Part shown: piece after piece, positions 36,844 through 44,803 of the stretch | Position numbering within the stretch: the first letter of the stretch is position 1 | How the letters are laid out: every line of letters starts with the position of its first letter | NCBI GenBank assembly: GCA_040386235.1 | Contig: JAZKGA010000001.1 | Span: forward strand, 62,001-126,000 | DNA length: 64,000 nt | Source: JAZKGA01 sp040386235 | Lineage (GTDB): Bacteria > Pseudomonadota > Alphaproteobacteria > Micavibrionales > Micavibrionaceae | Reading direction: 5' to 3' | Translations under genes and position numbers: made by a program | The notes under the pieces: generated by a model | What the model was told of the DNA's origin: nothing | The model's database searches: none | What the model saw: the letters and a program-made list of their open reading frames with translations, nothing else

Positions 36844-37980
36844 TCAGGCCAGCAGGAAACGATTGACTTCGTTCAGGACCAACGCACCGCGCCCGGTGAC
36901 CTGCAACCGTGTGTCCTGGATCTGTGCCAGACCTTCGGTTATCAGCTGGTCAATGCGGTTTTGATCCAGATGCGCCACATGTGACATGGGCAACCCTTCG
37001 CGTAAGCGCAGCCCCATCATGATCCGTTCATCCTGCGCCTGTTGCGGGGTCACCGGGGTGTCATCGGCCAGTCCGTGCCCTTGTGTTCCGACGCGTTGCA
37101 GCCAGATATCAGGGGCGCGGTGCATCCGGGTCGCGCTGATCTGCCCATTTTCTGTGATGCGTCCATGTGCGCCCGGGCCGATCCCCGCGTAATCCTGGTA
37201 TCGCCAATAGGTCAGGTTATGACGGGATTCCTGACCGGGGCGGGCATGATTGGATATTTCATAGGCGGGAAGACCATGGCCAGTCATCACATCTTGCGTT
37301 TCCTCGTAAAACCGGGCGGCCAGGTCGGCGTCTGGCATCACAAATTCGCCGCGCGCGTGACGCGTATAAAACGGCGTCCCCTGTTCAATCGTCAACTGGT
37401 ATAAAGACAGATGGTCCCCCGCCAGGGCCAGGGCTTCCCTTAATTCCGTGCGCCATTGGGCAGGCGTCTGGTCGGGGCGCGCATAAATCAAATCAAAGGA
37501 AAAACGCGGAAAAATCTGTGCCGCCAGCGCGACTGCCTGTTTTGCCTCAGCTGCGCCATGCGGGCGTTCCAGAAATTTCAGGACGTTGTCGTCTAACGCC
37601 TGAACCCCAAGTGAGACACGATTAATCCCGGCGGCGCGAAAGGCTTGGAACCGCCCTTGTTCCACTGTGCTGGGGTTCGCTTCCAACGTGATTTCAGCGC
37701 CCGGCATAATATCCCAATATGTGGCAACGGCGTCCACAATCGCGGCAACCGTGTCCGCGGGCATAAGTGACGGCGTGCCGCCACCAAAAAAAACAGACGT
37801 GACGCGACGGCCAGGCAGGCGCGCCGCCAGCGTTTGTATTTCGCTTAGATAGGCATTCCGCCACGCATCCTGGTCTATACTGTCCCGGACATGGCTGTTA
37901 AAATCGCAATAGGGGCATTTGGACACGCAAAACGGCCAGTGTATGTACACTGCCAGGTCATCGGACCTCGCCAGGCTCAT
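36844..37980 (-). CDS. hemW: Radical SAM haem chaperone / coproporphyrinogen oxidase-like HemW
   Basis: HemW is the HemN-like radical SAM protein thought to insert haem into respiratory proteins. The [4Fe-4S] motif CVSKCPYC (Cys18, 22, 25) lies in the family opening YIHWPFC, and SVFFGGGTPSLM follows; EANPSTVEQGRF and RVSLGVQALDD are further marks. The 378-residue length and context (rph-rdgB-hemW, a common alphaproteobacterial order) support it. Its start overlaps the rdgB end. Confidence 0.95.
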   Translation of the reverse strand: MSLARSDDLAVYIHWPFCVSKCPYCDFNSHVRDSIDQDAWRNAYLSEIQTLAARLPGRRVTSVFFGGGTPSLMPADTVAAIVDAVATYWDIMPGAEITLEANPSTVEQGRFQAFRAAGINRVSLGVQALDDNVLKFLERPHGAAEAKQAVALAAQIFPRFSFDLIYARPDQTPAQWRTELREALALAGDHLSLYQLTIEQGTPFYTRHARGEFVMPDADLAARFYEETQDVMTGHGLPAYEISNHARPGQESRHNLTYWRYQDYAGIGPGAHGRITENGQISATRMHRAPDIWLQRVGTQGHGLADDTPVTPQQAQDERIMMGLRLREGLPMSHVAHLDQNRIDQLITEGLAQIQDTRLQVTGRGALVLNEVNRFLLA

Positions 37981-38591
37981 AAGGCGAAATCAGGCCAGCC
38001 GGCAATCAGCTGGCGCAATGCAATGCCGCGATGGGAATAGCGGGCTTTTTCTTCTTGCGACAACTCGCTGAAGGTTTGATCGCTGCCATCCGGCACAAAC
38101 ATCGGATCAAATCCGAAATTGATGGTGCCGCGCGGGGGCCAGACCAACTGGCCATCACACACACCAACAAAAACCGCAAATTCACCGGTCGGGGACGCCA
38201 GAACCATCGTCGCGTTAAAATTGGCTTTCCACGGGCGCGGCGCGTTTTTACTTAGTAAGGCCGCATGCACCTTCGCCATCGCCATTGCGTAATCGCGGGT
38301 TCCGTCGGGCGTTTCAGCCCAGTCTGCCGTGCGCACCCCAGGGTCACCATTTAATGCATCCGCGCACATGCCGCTGTCATCCGCCAACACAAGGTGGCCG
38401 GTAAATTGGGCGACAAAACGGGCTTTTATCAGTGCGTTTTCCAGGAATGTGCTGCCCGTTTCCTCAGGCTCCGGCACATTAAGGTCGGCAGAAGACACGA
38501 TGTTCAGATCACGGTCGCCGATAACGCCTTTGATCTCTTCAATCTTGTGCGTGTTATGGGTGGCCAGGACCAGGGTGCGTTTTGGGGTCAT
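37977..38591 (-). CDS. rdgB: Non-canonical purine NTP pyrophosphatase (RdgB/HAM1)
   Basis: Hydrolyses ITP, dITP and XTP to keep them out of nucleic acids. The opening LATHNTHKIEEIKGV, the VLADDSGMCADALNG active-site segment with metal-binding acids, GFDPMFVPDG and FSELSQEEKARYSHRG are all family signatures. The length of 204 is normal. It sits between rph and hemW with an ATGA-type overlap to hemW. Confidence 0.97.
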   Translation of the reverse strand: MTPKRTLVLATHNTHKIEEIKGVIGDRDLNIVSSADLNVPEPEETGSTFLENALIKARFVAQFTGHLVLADDSGMCADALNGDPGVRTADWAETPDGTRDYAMAMAKVHAALLSKNAPRPWKANFNATMVLASPTGEFAVFVGVCDGQLVWPPRGTINFGFDPMFVPDGSDQTFSELSQEEKARYSHRGIALRQLIAGWPDFAL

Positions 38592-38593
38592 TC

Positions 38594-39310
38594 TTAACCT
38601 GCCAACGCTTTATCTTGAACCGCTTTTAATGCATCACACCCTTGACGCGCCAAAACCAGCAAGGCATCGAAATCCACCTGGGACATTGGTGTTTTTTCAG
38701 CCGTGGCCTGAATTTCAACGATACCGCCATTGCCGGTCAAAATGAAATTGGCATCGGTGTGCGCCGTCGAATCTTCGTCATAATCCAAATCCAGAACGGG
38801 TGTGCCGTTATATAGACCACAGGATACAGCGGCGATACTGTCGGTAAATGGCAGGGCTTTTAACGCGCCGATGGTCACCATGTGCTGGCATGCCAGGCGC
38901 AGGGCAATATAACTGCCGGTGATGGCGGCACAACGTGTCCCGCCATCGGCCTGTATCACATCGCAATCGACGCGGATTTGACGTTCGCCCAAGGCCGATA
39001 AATCGACAACGGCGCGCAAAGCGCGTCCGATCAAGCGTTGAATTTCCTGGGTTCGTCCGGTTTGCTTGCCTTTTGCGGCTTCGCGGTCGGTACGCTGATT
39101 GGTCGCGCGCGGCAGCATGCCGTATTCCGCCGTGACCCAGCCTTTGCCCCCGCCGCGCAGCCAGCCAGGCACGTTATCTTCAACCGTTGCGGTACACAGA
39201 ACATGGGTATGGCCGCATTTGATCAGGCACGACCCTTCGGCATAACGCGACGGATTAATTTCGCACACAATCTCACGCATTTGGTCAGGTTTACGGCCGG
39301 ATGGGCGCAT
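38594..39310 (-). CDS. rph: Ribonuclease PH
   Basis: A phosphorolytic 3'-5' exonuclease that trims tRNA 3' ends. MRPSGRKPDQMREI at the start, AEYGMLPRATNQR, RVDCDVIQADGGTRCAAITG and LDLDYDEDSTAHTDANF are diagnostic. The ATG at 39310 gives 238 residues, as in E. coli, and has an AAAGAG sequence upstream; the GTG at 39328 would extend it by six residues. Confidence 0.97.
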   Translation of the reverse strand: MRPSGRKPDQMREIVCEINPSRYAEGSCLIKCGHTHVLCTATVEDNVPGWLRGGGKGWVTAEYGMLPRATNQRTDREAAKGKQTGRTQEIQRLIGRALRAVVDLSALGERQIRVDCDVIQADGGTRCAAITGSYIALRLACQHMVTIGALKALPFTDSIAAVSCGLYNGTPVLDLDYDEDSTAHTDANFILTGNGGIVEIQATAEKTPMSQVDFDALLVLARQGCDALKAVQDKALAG

Positions 39311-39374
39311 GGCATATCTCTCTTTCACTATTTACCGGGAAGGTAAACAGGCAACCACGCGGATGCAAGCAGAA

Positions 39375-40103
39375 TTACGGGGCGTATTGCTTTAAGATCG
39401 CAGGGCAAGTACGCGGATTGATATGACCACCCATAACCTGTAAATAGTTCAACCGGGCGACAATGGCATGATCGTTGTTACAGGCCGAAAGACGCTGACG
39501 ATTGTCACAGTAATTCCACGCAGCGATATCGGGTGGAATAATGTCATAGCTGGCCTTACCTTGCGCCATTGAGATGGACCATGGCACCGGATTTCCCGCA
39601 TTGTCGGCAATCATCAGAAAGCCGCAATAGGCCCGGATCGGCTGCTTAGGAATAAAATGAAATTTAAGATCGCCCTGCGCGTATGCAGACTTGCAAACCT
39701 CTGCGGCCTGATCTTGTGACGGCGGGTTTGCGTCACGATACTTGTACACCATCTTATCTGGAAAGACGGGGTTATTAAACGAAACCAGGTTCGACCATTT
39801 TTGAATTAAGCAAAGCTTAGATTCATCGACATCTTTGGCAGCAGGTTGCATGTCCAAGATTTCGGTTTGTTTCATGGTCAGGATCACAGCGCGTGGTTGA
39901 TCGCCGTCCAGTGAGACCAGCATCGTTTTCCGCTCTCCTGTTTTTGCAGGTGTGCAGGTACCGACCAAAACATATTCCGCGCCTTCATAAGCGACCAAAC
40001 GTAATTGCGTTGCCTTTTCAAACACAGCAATAATGGCCTTATCAGATTTTCCCTGTGCCTGGGCCAAGCATTCCAGGTAAGGCCCGATATCTTTTTCCAT
40101 CAT
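39375..40103 (-). CDS. Hypothetical protein
   Basis: A 242-residue protein of unknown function, without signal peptide. It is cysteine-containing in its second half (VCKSAYAQGDLKFHFIP, AYCGFLMIADNAGNP, NYCDNRQRLSACNN, PRTCPAILKQYAP). A short pattern, Cys-x2-Ala-x3-Gly-x-Leu followed by a YCG(F/Y) motif, is also found in the upstream neighbour, so the two may be diverged paralogues. The gap between them is 13 bases, and they probably form one transcription unit. Confidence 0.6.
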   Translation of the reverse strand: MMEKDIGPYLECLAQAQGKSDKAIIAVFEKATQLRLVAYEGAEYVLVGTCTPAKTGERKTMLVSLDGDQPRAVILTMKQTEILDMQPAAKDVDESKLCLIQKWSNLVSFNNPVFPDKMVYKYRDANPPSQDQAAEVCKSAYAQGDLKFHFIPKQPIRAYCGFLMIADNAGNPVPWSISMAQGKASYDIIPPDIAAWNYCDNRQRLSACNNDHAIVARLNYLQVMGGHINPRTCPAILKQYAP

Positions 40104-40116
40104 GTTCTTCTGTTCA

Positions 40117-40719
40117 TTAGGGGTGGGATAGTTTTAAAGCAGGCACCATAAGCGGTGCATCCTGCATTTCATTTAAAATGCCGTTGAAAACACCTAACTG
40201 TTCTGCCAGTTGCGGATTGGCCAGGCAGGTATCGTTTGTCATCTGGGATTGCTGGGACGATAAGAAGGCGACCACCTCAATCGGCATCGCTGTATAGGTG
40301 TTGGAAAGTTGGGCGCCTGCATAGGCGCTGACCTGGACAACCGCGAAACGTGTCGGAGTCTGACCCGCCTGGCGTTGATAATCCATATATCCACAATATG
40401 ACTGACCATACCCGCTTGCGGCCGGAATCGGGCGCAATGTCCCCCATTCCTTGGCCGCCTGGCATTGTTGCTGCATCAATTCCGCAGGCGGCGTAGCGGT
40501 TTCTTCAAACATGCGGACCAGTTCTGTATTCATACGCGATATGAAGGCCGTTTTTTTGTCTTCGCAGGATTGCGGGGGATAGGTGCTGAGCGGTACTTCT
40601 TTCGTCAGCAAACTTTCAATGTTTGTCGTGCGGAATGGCGCGGGCATTGTGGCCGGGCGAGCATCGACCGTACAGACGGTGACAAGAGGGAGCGTATCAA
40701 TAGGCACAGCAGTTATCAT
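40117..40719 (-). CDS. Hypothetical protein, possible paralogue of its neighbour
   Basis: A 200-residue protein not assigned to a family. It shares with the downstream gene the short pattern QCQAAKEWGTLRPIP ... SYCGYMDYQ and a later conserved-looking Cys (NDTCLANPQL). No signal peptide is evident, although the N-terminus is rich in hydrophobic and Pro residues. Being first of two closely spaced orphans, it likely shares their unknown role. Confidence 0.55.
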   Translation of the reverse strand: MITAVPIDTLPLVTVCTVDARPATMPAPFRTTNIESLLTKEVPLSTYPPQSCEDKKTAFISRMNTELVRMFEETATPPAELMQQQCQAAKEWGTLRPIPAASGYGQSYCGYMDYQRQAGQTPTRFAVVQVSAYAGAQLSNTYTAMPIEVVAFLSSQQSQMTNDTCLANPQLAEQLGVFNGILNEMQDAPLMVPALKLSHP

Positions 40720-40777
40720 GAATTATCCCTGTCAGGCGTCACGTATTATTTGACGTATTGTTACAGGATGGGGATAC

Positions 40778-40806
40778 AAAAAACAAGCCCCCAATTTGGG
40801 GGCCTG
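40778..40806 (-). terminator. Rho-independent terminator after the 187-residue orphan
   Basis: Read on the minus strand, GGCCCCCAAATTGGGGGC forms a G/C-rich hairpin followed by TTGTTTTTTG. It lies about 30 bases beyond the stop of the gene at 40834-41397. Confidence 0.85.
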
Positions 40807-40833
40807 CGTCATATGAAAATTTTGATGTGACAG

Positions 40834-41397
40834 TTACGCCAGTCCACCACCGGGAGCGAGAGCGTTTTTGATATCTACACGCGCATTGTGTGCTTGACCT
40901 GCCTCGCGCATTCCATCTAACGCGGCTTTGACCTCGTTATCCTGTCTGGCAAATCCTGCGTATTCCGCACGTGCGTCCTGTGCGTCTTTGTACGATGCGG
41001 TCATCTCACCCCGCTTTTCAGCCAGCGCCTGTCTTTCAGCAGCCGTGACTGTGCCGTCCGCATGGGCGTTTTGCTGCATGGCTGTGTATTCATACCGATC
41101 TCTTACGTATTCATTTCTTTCAACCGCGTAATCCCGGCGCGCTTCTTCCGCTGCGGCATGGGTATATCCGTGCAGGCGTCCAACATCAGCCACGCCCATG
41201 TTAATTTGTTTTCCATCCGGGCCGATAAATCTGGCTTCCAGGCGCGTGCCATTGGCGTCGGTTACGACAGCGGCGGCTTTAAAATCCATCATAAGCTGAC
41301 CATTGGCCATTTTGCGGTCTATCTGAATGTCATTCAGGCCAGAGACATGCTGGAAAATCATACTTAATCGTGTTTCATGATATCCTGGCTTGCTCAT
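40834..41397 (-). CDS. Hypothetical helical, charged protein
   Basis: A 187-residue protein of unknown function. An N-terminal beta-like part (residues 1-75) is followed by a long charged helix rich in Ala, Glu, Arg and Tyr (EEARRDYAVERNEYVRDRY and on to about 175) and a Gly-rich end (ALAPGGGLA). It has no signal peptide or membrane helix. A strong terminator follows it, supporting an independently expressed gene. Confidence 0.6.
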   Translation of the reverse strand: MSKPGYHETRLSMIFQHVSGLNDIQIDRKMANGQLMMDFKAAAVVTDANGTRLEARFIGPDGKQINMGVADVGRLHGYTHAAAEEARRDYAVERNEYVRDRYEYTAMQQNAHADGTVTAAERQALAEKRGEMTASYKDAQDARAEYAGFARQDNEVKAALDGMREAGQAHNARVDIKNALAPGGGLA

Positions 41398-41522
41398 ACT
41401 GACCTCACTGCTTTTATTGTTCGTGCTTTCACAATATGCAAAAATTATTAAAGTTACGTAAACTTTTCCTGCATGGTGCGACTATCTTGCCTAACGCCTG
41501 CAAACTGCCTATATAAGCAGGT

Positions 41523-42119
41523 ATGACCGATCAAAATAACACCGCCCCGCACACCCAAGACGACGAAGCTGAGACACAATCCTTCGCCGAGAATAGCGAT
41601 TCGCTGCCTGAAAATGGCCCGTCGGAAACCCAGCGATTGGAAAGTGAGCTGGCGAATATGCGCGACCAGGCCCTGCGTGCGCTGGCCGAACTGGAAAATA
41701 CCCGTAAACGGGCTTTAAAAGACCGGGAAGACGCCAGCAAATATGCCGTGGCCAATTTTGCCCGTGACCTGTTGGACATCGCCGATACGTTCCGGCGCGC
41801 CCTTGATTCCATTCCTGCGGATTTGCGCGACACTGACCCGCGCGTGGCGTCTTTGTTGGATGGGATCACAGCAACAGAAACAAAAATGCTGGATACGTTC
41901 GCGCGTCACGGCATTAAACGTATCGATCCAAATGATGTGCCGTTTGACCCGAATTTCCACGAGGTGATGTTCGAAGTGCCGCATACGGGCAAACCCCAGG
42001 GCACAGTCATTCAAGTGATCGAATGCGGCTATATCCTGAATGACCGCCTGTTGCGCCCCGCCCGCGTTGGCGTCGCCAAAGGTGACGCAGCGGACCACAC
42101 ATTGAACGAAGAAGTGTGA
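41523..42119 (+). CDS. grpE: Nucleotide exchange factor GrpE
   Basis: GrpE releases ADP from DnaK. The acidic N-terminus, a long helix (LANMRDQALRALAELENTRK), and the C-terminal beta domain with DPNFHEVMFEVPHTGKPQGTV, GYILNDRLLRPARVGVAKG identify it. The 198-residue length is standard. It is monocistronic here, with a tRNA gene on the opposite strand downstream. Confidence 0.96.
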   Translation: MTDQNNTAPHTQDDEAETQSFAENSDSLPENGPSETQRLESELANMRDQALRALAELENTRKRALKDREDASKYAVANFARDLLDIADTFRRALDSIPADLRDTDPRVASLLDGITATETKMLDTFARHGIKRIDPNDVPFDPNFHEVMFEVPHTGKPQGTVIQVIECGYILNDRLLRPARVGVAKGDAADHTLNEEV

Positions 42120-42204
42120 CGGCACAAAAGCGTAAAAAGGCGTTCTTTTGCCAATCAATAGATCAAGGCAATAGACCAGGCAAAAAGATCAAGATAAGGA
42201 AAAG

Positions 42205-42279
42205 TGGTGCTGCTAGGGAGGATTGAACTCCCGACCTCGTCATTACCAATGACGCGCTCTACCACTGAGCTATAGCAGC
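42205..42279 (-). tRNA. tRNA-Thr (GGT anticodon)
   Basis: On the minus strand a full cloverleaf can be drawn: acceptor GCTGCTA pairs with TAGCAGC, the D arm contains AGCTCAGTGGTAGAGC, the anticodon stem CGTCA/TGACG closes loop TTGGTAA (anticodon GGT), and the T loop is GTTCAATC. The CCA end is encoded (42205-42207). Confidence 0.96.
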
Positions 42280-42374
42280 ACTGTTTCAAAGTCGTGCGTG
42301 TTGTTACACGAAAACATGTGGAATGTCACGTGGCTTGTGTAGCGCGCGGCGTGTTTTTTTGCAATAACATCTAT

Positions 42375-42527
42375 ATGACCTCGGACCATCCCCCCACTTT
42401 GAAACCTGTATCCAAGACACCCTTGGAGATTCAAAGGGAAGAAAATTTGCGTGCCAATCTGCTGCGCCGCAAGCAACAAACAAAAGCCCGCACGACCGCA
42501 CCCCAGATAAAGGACGACACACCATGA
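42375..42527 (+). CDS. Small basic hypothetical protein
   Basis: A 50-residue protein (MTSDHPPTLKPVSKTPLEIQ...) with a helical basic segment LRANLLRRKQQTKAR. Small proteins with a similar ANLxRRKxQ helix are common in alphaproteobacteria, but the function is unknown. Its end overlaps the dcd start by four bases. The longer open frame starting at 42294 reaches back to the tRNA flank and is unlikely. Confidence 0.6.
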   Translation: MTSDHPPTLKPVSKTPLEIQREENLRANLLRRKQQTKARTTAPQIKDDTP

Positions 42528-43120
42528 CATTTCCAACTGCAGCCGACGTTATGCCGGGTATCCTGCCAGATCATACGATCCGCCAATTGGCTGAACAAAA
42601 CGGAATGATTGAGCCGTTTATCGCCAATCAGGTAAAGGAACGCGACGGACAAAAACTGATCTCTTACGGCCTGTCATCATATGGTTATGACGCGCGTGTT
42701 GCCGATGAATTCATGATTTTTACCAATGTCGATAATGCTTTGGTCGATCCAAAGCAGTTCAGCAACACATCCTTTGTCGAACGTAAAACTGATGTCTGCG
42801 TTATCCCGCCGAATTCCTTCGCCCTGGCCCGCACGGTCGAATATTTCCGTATCCCTGAAGATGTTCTGGTTGTTTGCCTGGGCAAAAGCACCTATGCGCG
42901 GTGCGGATTGATCGTGAACGTCACGCCGTTGGAACCAGGGTGGGAAGGGCATGTGACACTCGAGATTTCAAACACTACGCCATTACCGGCCAAGGTCTAT
43001 GCCAATGAAGGGCTGGCTCAGTTCCTGTTTTTTAAAGGCAGCAGTGCGTGCGAAGTCAATTATGCGACGCGCGGCGGCAAATATATGGGCCAGCGCGGCG
43101 TTACGCTGCCGCGCGCATAA
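42524..43120 (+). CDS. dcd: dCTP deaminase
   Basis: Dcd deaminates dCTP to dUTP for dTTP synthesis. Family signatures are GILPDHTIRQLAEQNGMIEPF, SYGLSSYGYDARVADEF, LGKSTYARCGLIVNVTPLEPGWEGHVTLEISNTTPLP (with the catalytic Glu) and GLAQFLFF. The annotated start gives 198 residues; an ATG at 42551 (MPGILPD) would give 189, closer to the family average. Confidence 0.96.
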   Translation: MTFPTAADVMPGILPDHTIRQLAEQNGMIEPFIANQVKERDGQKLISYGLSSYGYDARVADEFMIFTNVDNALVDPKQFSNTSFVERKTDVCVIPPNSFALARTVEYFRIPEDVLVVCLGKSTYARCGLIVNVTPLEPGWEGHVTLEISNTTPLPAKVYANEGLAQFLFFKGSSACEVNYATRGGKYMGQRGVTLPRA

Positions 43121-43496
43121 CGGGCTGGTGTAGGGCCGCCGGCACTGACGGTGCCGGAATAATGTCTTTAAGTGTTTCGTTTTGCCTGGCAAACGCCAGT
43201 TCTGCCGCTGTGCGTGTCGGCAAACGGGCCAGATAGTGCAAATGTTCAAGGCACTGGGCGGTATCCGTCAAATAATTGGCGTTACAGGCGCGAATCCATT
43301 CATGAATTAATGCCCCTTCACCCATTTCTTGGGTCCGAAAGGAGTAGGGAAAACCAGCGCGCGCAATCGCAAAGGCTGCTAACCCCATATCGCTGACGTG
43401 GTTAAAGGGGAAATCGATCATCGCGCGTTTGGCATTCACCATCGCAGCGGCATAGTCACGCGTGGACCGAAAACCGTGATCACAGGAAGTGGACAT
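43101..43496 (-). CDS. Hypothetical protein
   Basis: A 131-residue protein of unknown function. It is helical and cysteine-poor, with a central segment (ALIHEWIRACNANYLTDTAQ) that suggests an all-alpha fold. Its 3' end overlaps dcd by 20 bases on the opposite strand. Together with the next minus-strand gene it may form a two-gene unit. Confidence 0.5.
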   Translation of the reverse strand: MSTSCDHGFRSTRDYAAAMVNAKRAMIDFPFNHVSDMGLAAFAIARAGFPYSFRTQEMGEGALIHEWIRACNANYLTDTAQCLEHLHYLARLPTRTAAELAFARQNETLKDIIPAPSVPAALHQPVMRAAA

Positions 43497-43510
43497 AGTA
43501 ATGTCGAACT

Positions 43511-43822
43511 TTAAGCCGCGGCAACCAGCTGGGGCATCGCATGCAACTGAGCGCGCACTGTATCGATCGCCTGATCGTATTGTCTGTGGACTTCGCCACC
43601 GACGGCGCCCATGTCACAGGTGTGTTCCGCATAACCGCCATGGGCCTGACCCAATTTCAACTGAGCTACAAAACCTAGAATCGGCTGTAATTCACGCTCC
43701 ACGGCATAAACAGCCCCATGGGGGAAAACGCCTTGCGTCAGCTGAACCAACAGACCCGACTGGTATTTGCCGTCATCAATTGCTTTACGCATATTGTGAC
43801 AGATCTCTTCTACGCGACACAT
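43511..43822 (-). CDS. Hypothetical protein
   Basis: A 103-residue protein (MCRVEEICHNMRKAIDDGKY...) of unknown function; the central part is His/Gly-rich (GQAHGGYAEHTCDMGAVGGE). The ATG at 43822 is preceded by AGAAGGA, a good ribosome-binding site, so I prefer it to the longer open frame. It lies 14 bases upstream of the previous gene. Confidence 0.55.
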   Translation of the reverse strand: MCRVEEICHNMRKAIDDGKYQSGLLVQLTQGVFPHGAVYAVERELQPILGFVAQLKLGQAHGGYAEHTCDMGAVGGEVHRQYDQAIDTVRAQLHAMPQLVAAA

Positions 43823-43989
43823 TATTTTAAATCCTTCTTGTTTTTTGTAAGCTCTACGCCCGTTCACTAAAATATGTCAATCTGAATTTTTTGCATTCCT
43901 GACCTGCAAAATTCACATCCATGCTTTACCACCCTTGCCACATCGGCAAAAATCGGTCATAGACTGATGGAAATAAGGATATTATATAC

Positions 43990-44208
43990 ATGTCAAAAGA
44001 AGACCTGATTGAATTTAAAGGCATCGTGACTGAGATTTTGCCGAACGCCATGTTTCGCGTAAAGCTGGAAAACGACCACGAAATATTGGCCCACACGGCC
44101 GGTAAAATGCGTAAAAACCGCATCCGCGTTCTGCAGGGTGATAAGGTCATCGTCGAAATGACCCCCTATGACCTGTCCAAGGGCCGTATTATTTTCCGTG
44201 AAAAATAA
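43990..44208 (+). CDS. infA: Translation initiation factor IF-1
   Basis: A 72-residue S1/OB-fold protein that binds the ribosomal A site during initiation. MSKEDLIEFKGIVTEILPNA, FRVKLENDHEILAHTAGKMRKNRIR and DLSKGRIIFREK are classic IF-1. An AAGGAT ribosome-binding site lies upstream. It begins an infA-maf-rng run. Confidence 0.98.
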   Translation: MSKEDLIEFKGIVTEILPNAMFRVKLENDHEILAHTAGKMRKNRIRVLQGDKVIVEMTPYDLSKGRIIFREK

Positions 44209-44803
44209 GCCTGCTTTCATTCTTGCCTCTGCCTCGCCGCGTCGCCTGCAACTTTTGGCGCAAATCGGCATCGTCCCGGACCAGGTCCTGCCCGTCGATA
44301 TCGACGAAACGCCCCATAAAAACGAATTGCCACGTGCCCTGGCCCAACGCCTGGCCGTGGAAAAAGCCCGCGCGGCCCAGGCCCGCCTTGACGCACCGGC
44401 CTATGTCCTGGCTGCCGATACTGTGGTGGGCATTGGCCGCCGCATTCTTGATAAAACGATTGCTGCTTCGGAATCCGAGGCCTGCCTGCGCCTGTTAAGT
44501 GGTCGCCGCCACCGTGTCTATGGCGGCATCGCCGTCATCGCCCCTGATGGCACCTTGCGCCAGCGGCTGGTGACAACACAGTTGATTATGAAACGTCTGT
44601 CGGAACAAGAGATTAGCGATTACGTGGCCAGCGGCGAATGGCAGGGGGTTGCAGGCGGATATGCCTTTCAAGGGCGCGCCGCGGCGTTCATCAAAACGGT
44701 CAGCGGATCACCTTCAAACGTGATTGGCCTGTCTTTATATGATACAATGGGATTGTTAACCGGAAGCCGTTACTTTGCCCATGACCCCTCCCCGTCGTCC
44801 TAA
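44198..44803 (+). CDS. maf: Maf-like nucleotide pyrophosphatase
   Basis: Maf-family enzymes hydrolyse modified or canonical nucleoside triphosphates. FILASASPRRLQLLAQIG, DIDETPHKNE, VLAADTVVGIGRRILDKT and GEWQGVAGGYAFQGRAA are family motifs. I choose the GTG at 44198 (VKNKPAFILAS), 11 bases inside infA; an ATG at 44168 would add ten residues. It overlaps rng by about 29 bases. Confidence 0.92.
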   Translation: MKNKPAFILASASPRRLQLLAQIGIVPDQVLPVDIDETPHKNELPRALAQRLAVEKARAAQARLDAPAYVLAADTVVGIGRRILDKTIAASESEACLRLLSGRRHRVYGGIAVIAPDGTLRQRLVTTQLIMKRLSEQEISDYVASGEWQGVAGGYAFQGRAAAFIKTVSGSPSNVIGLSLYDTMGLLTGSRYFAHDPSPSS

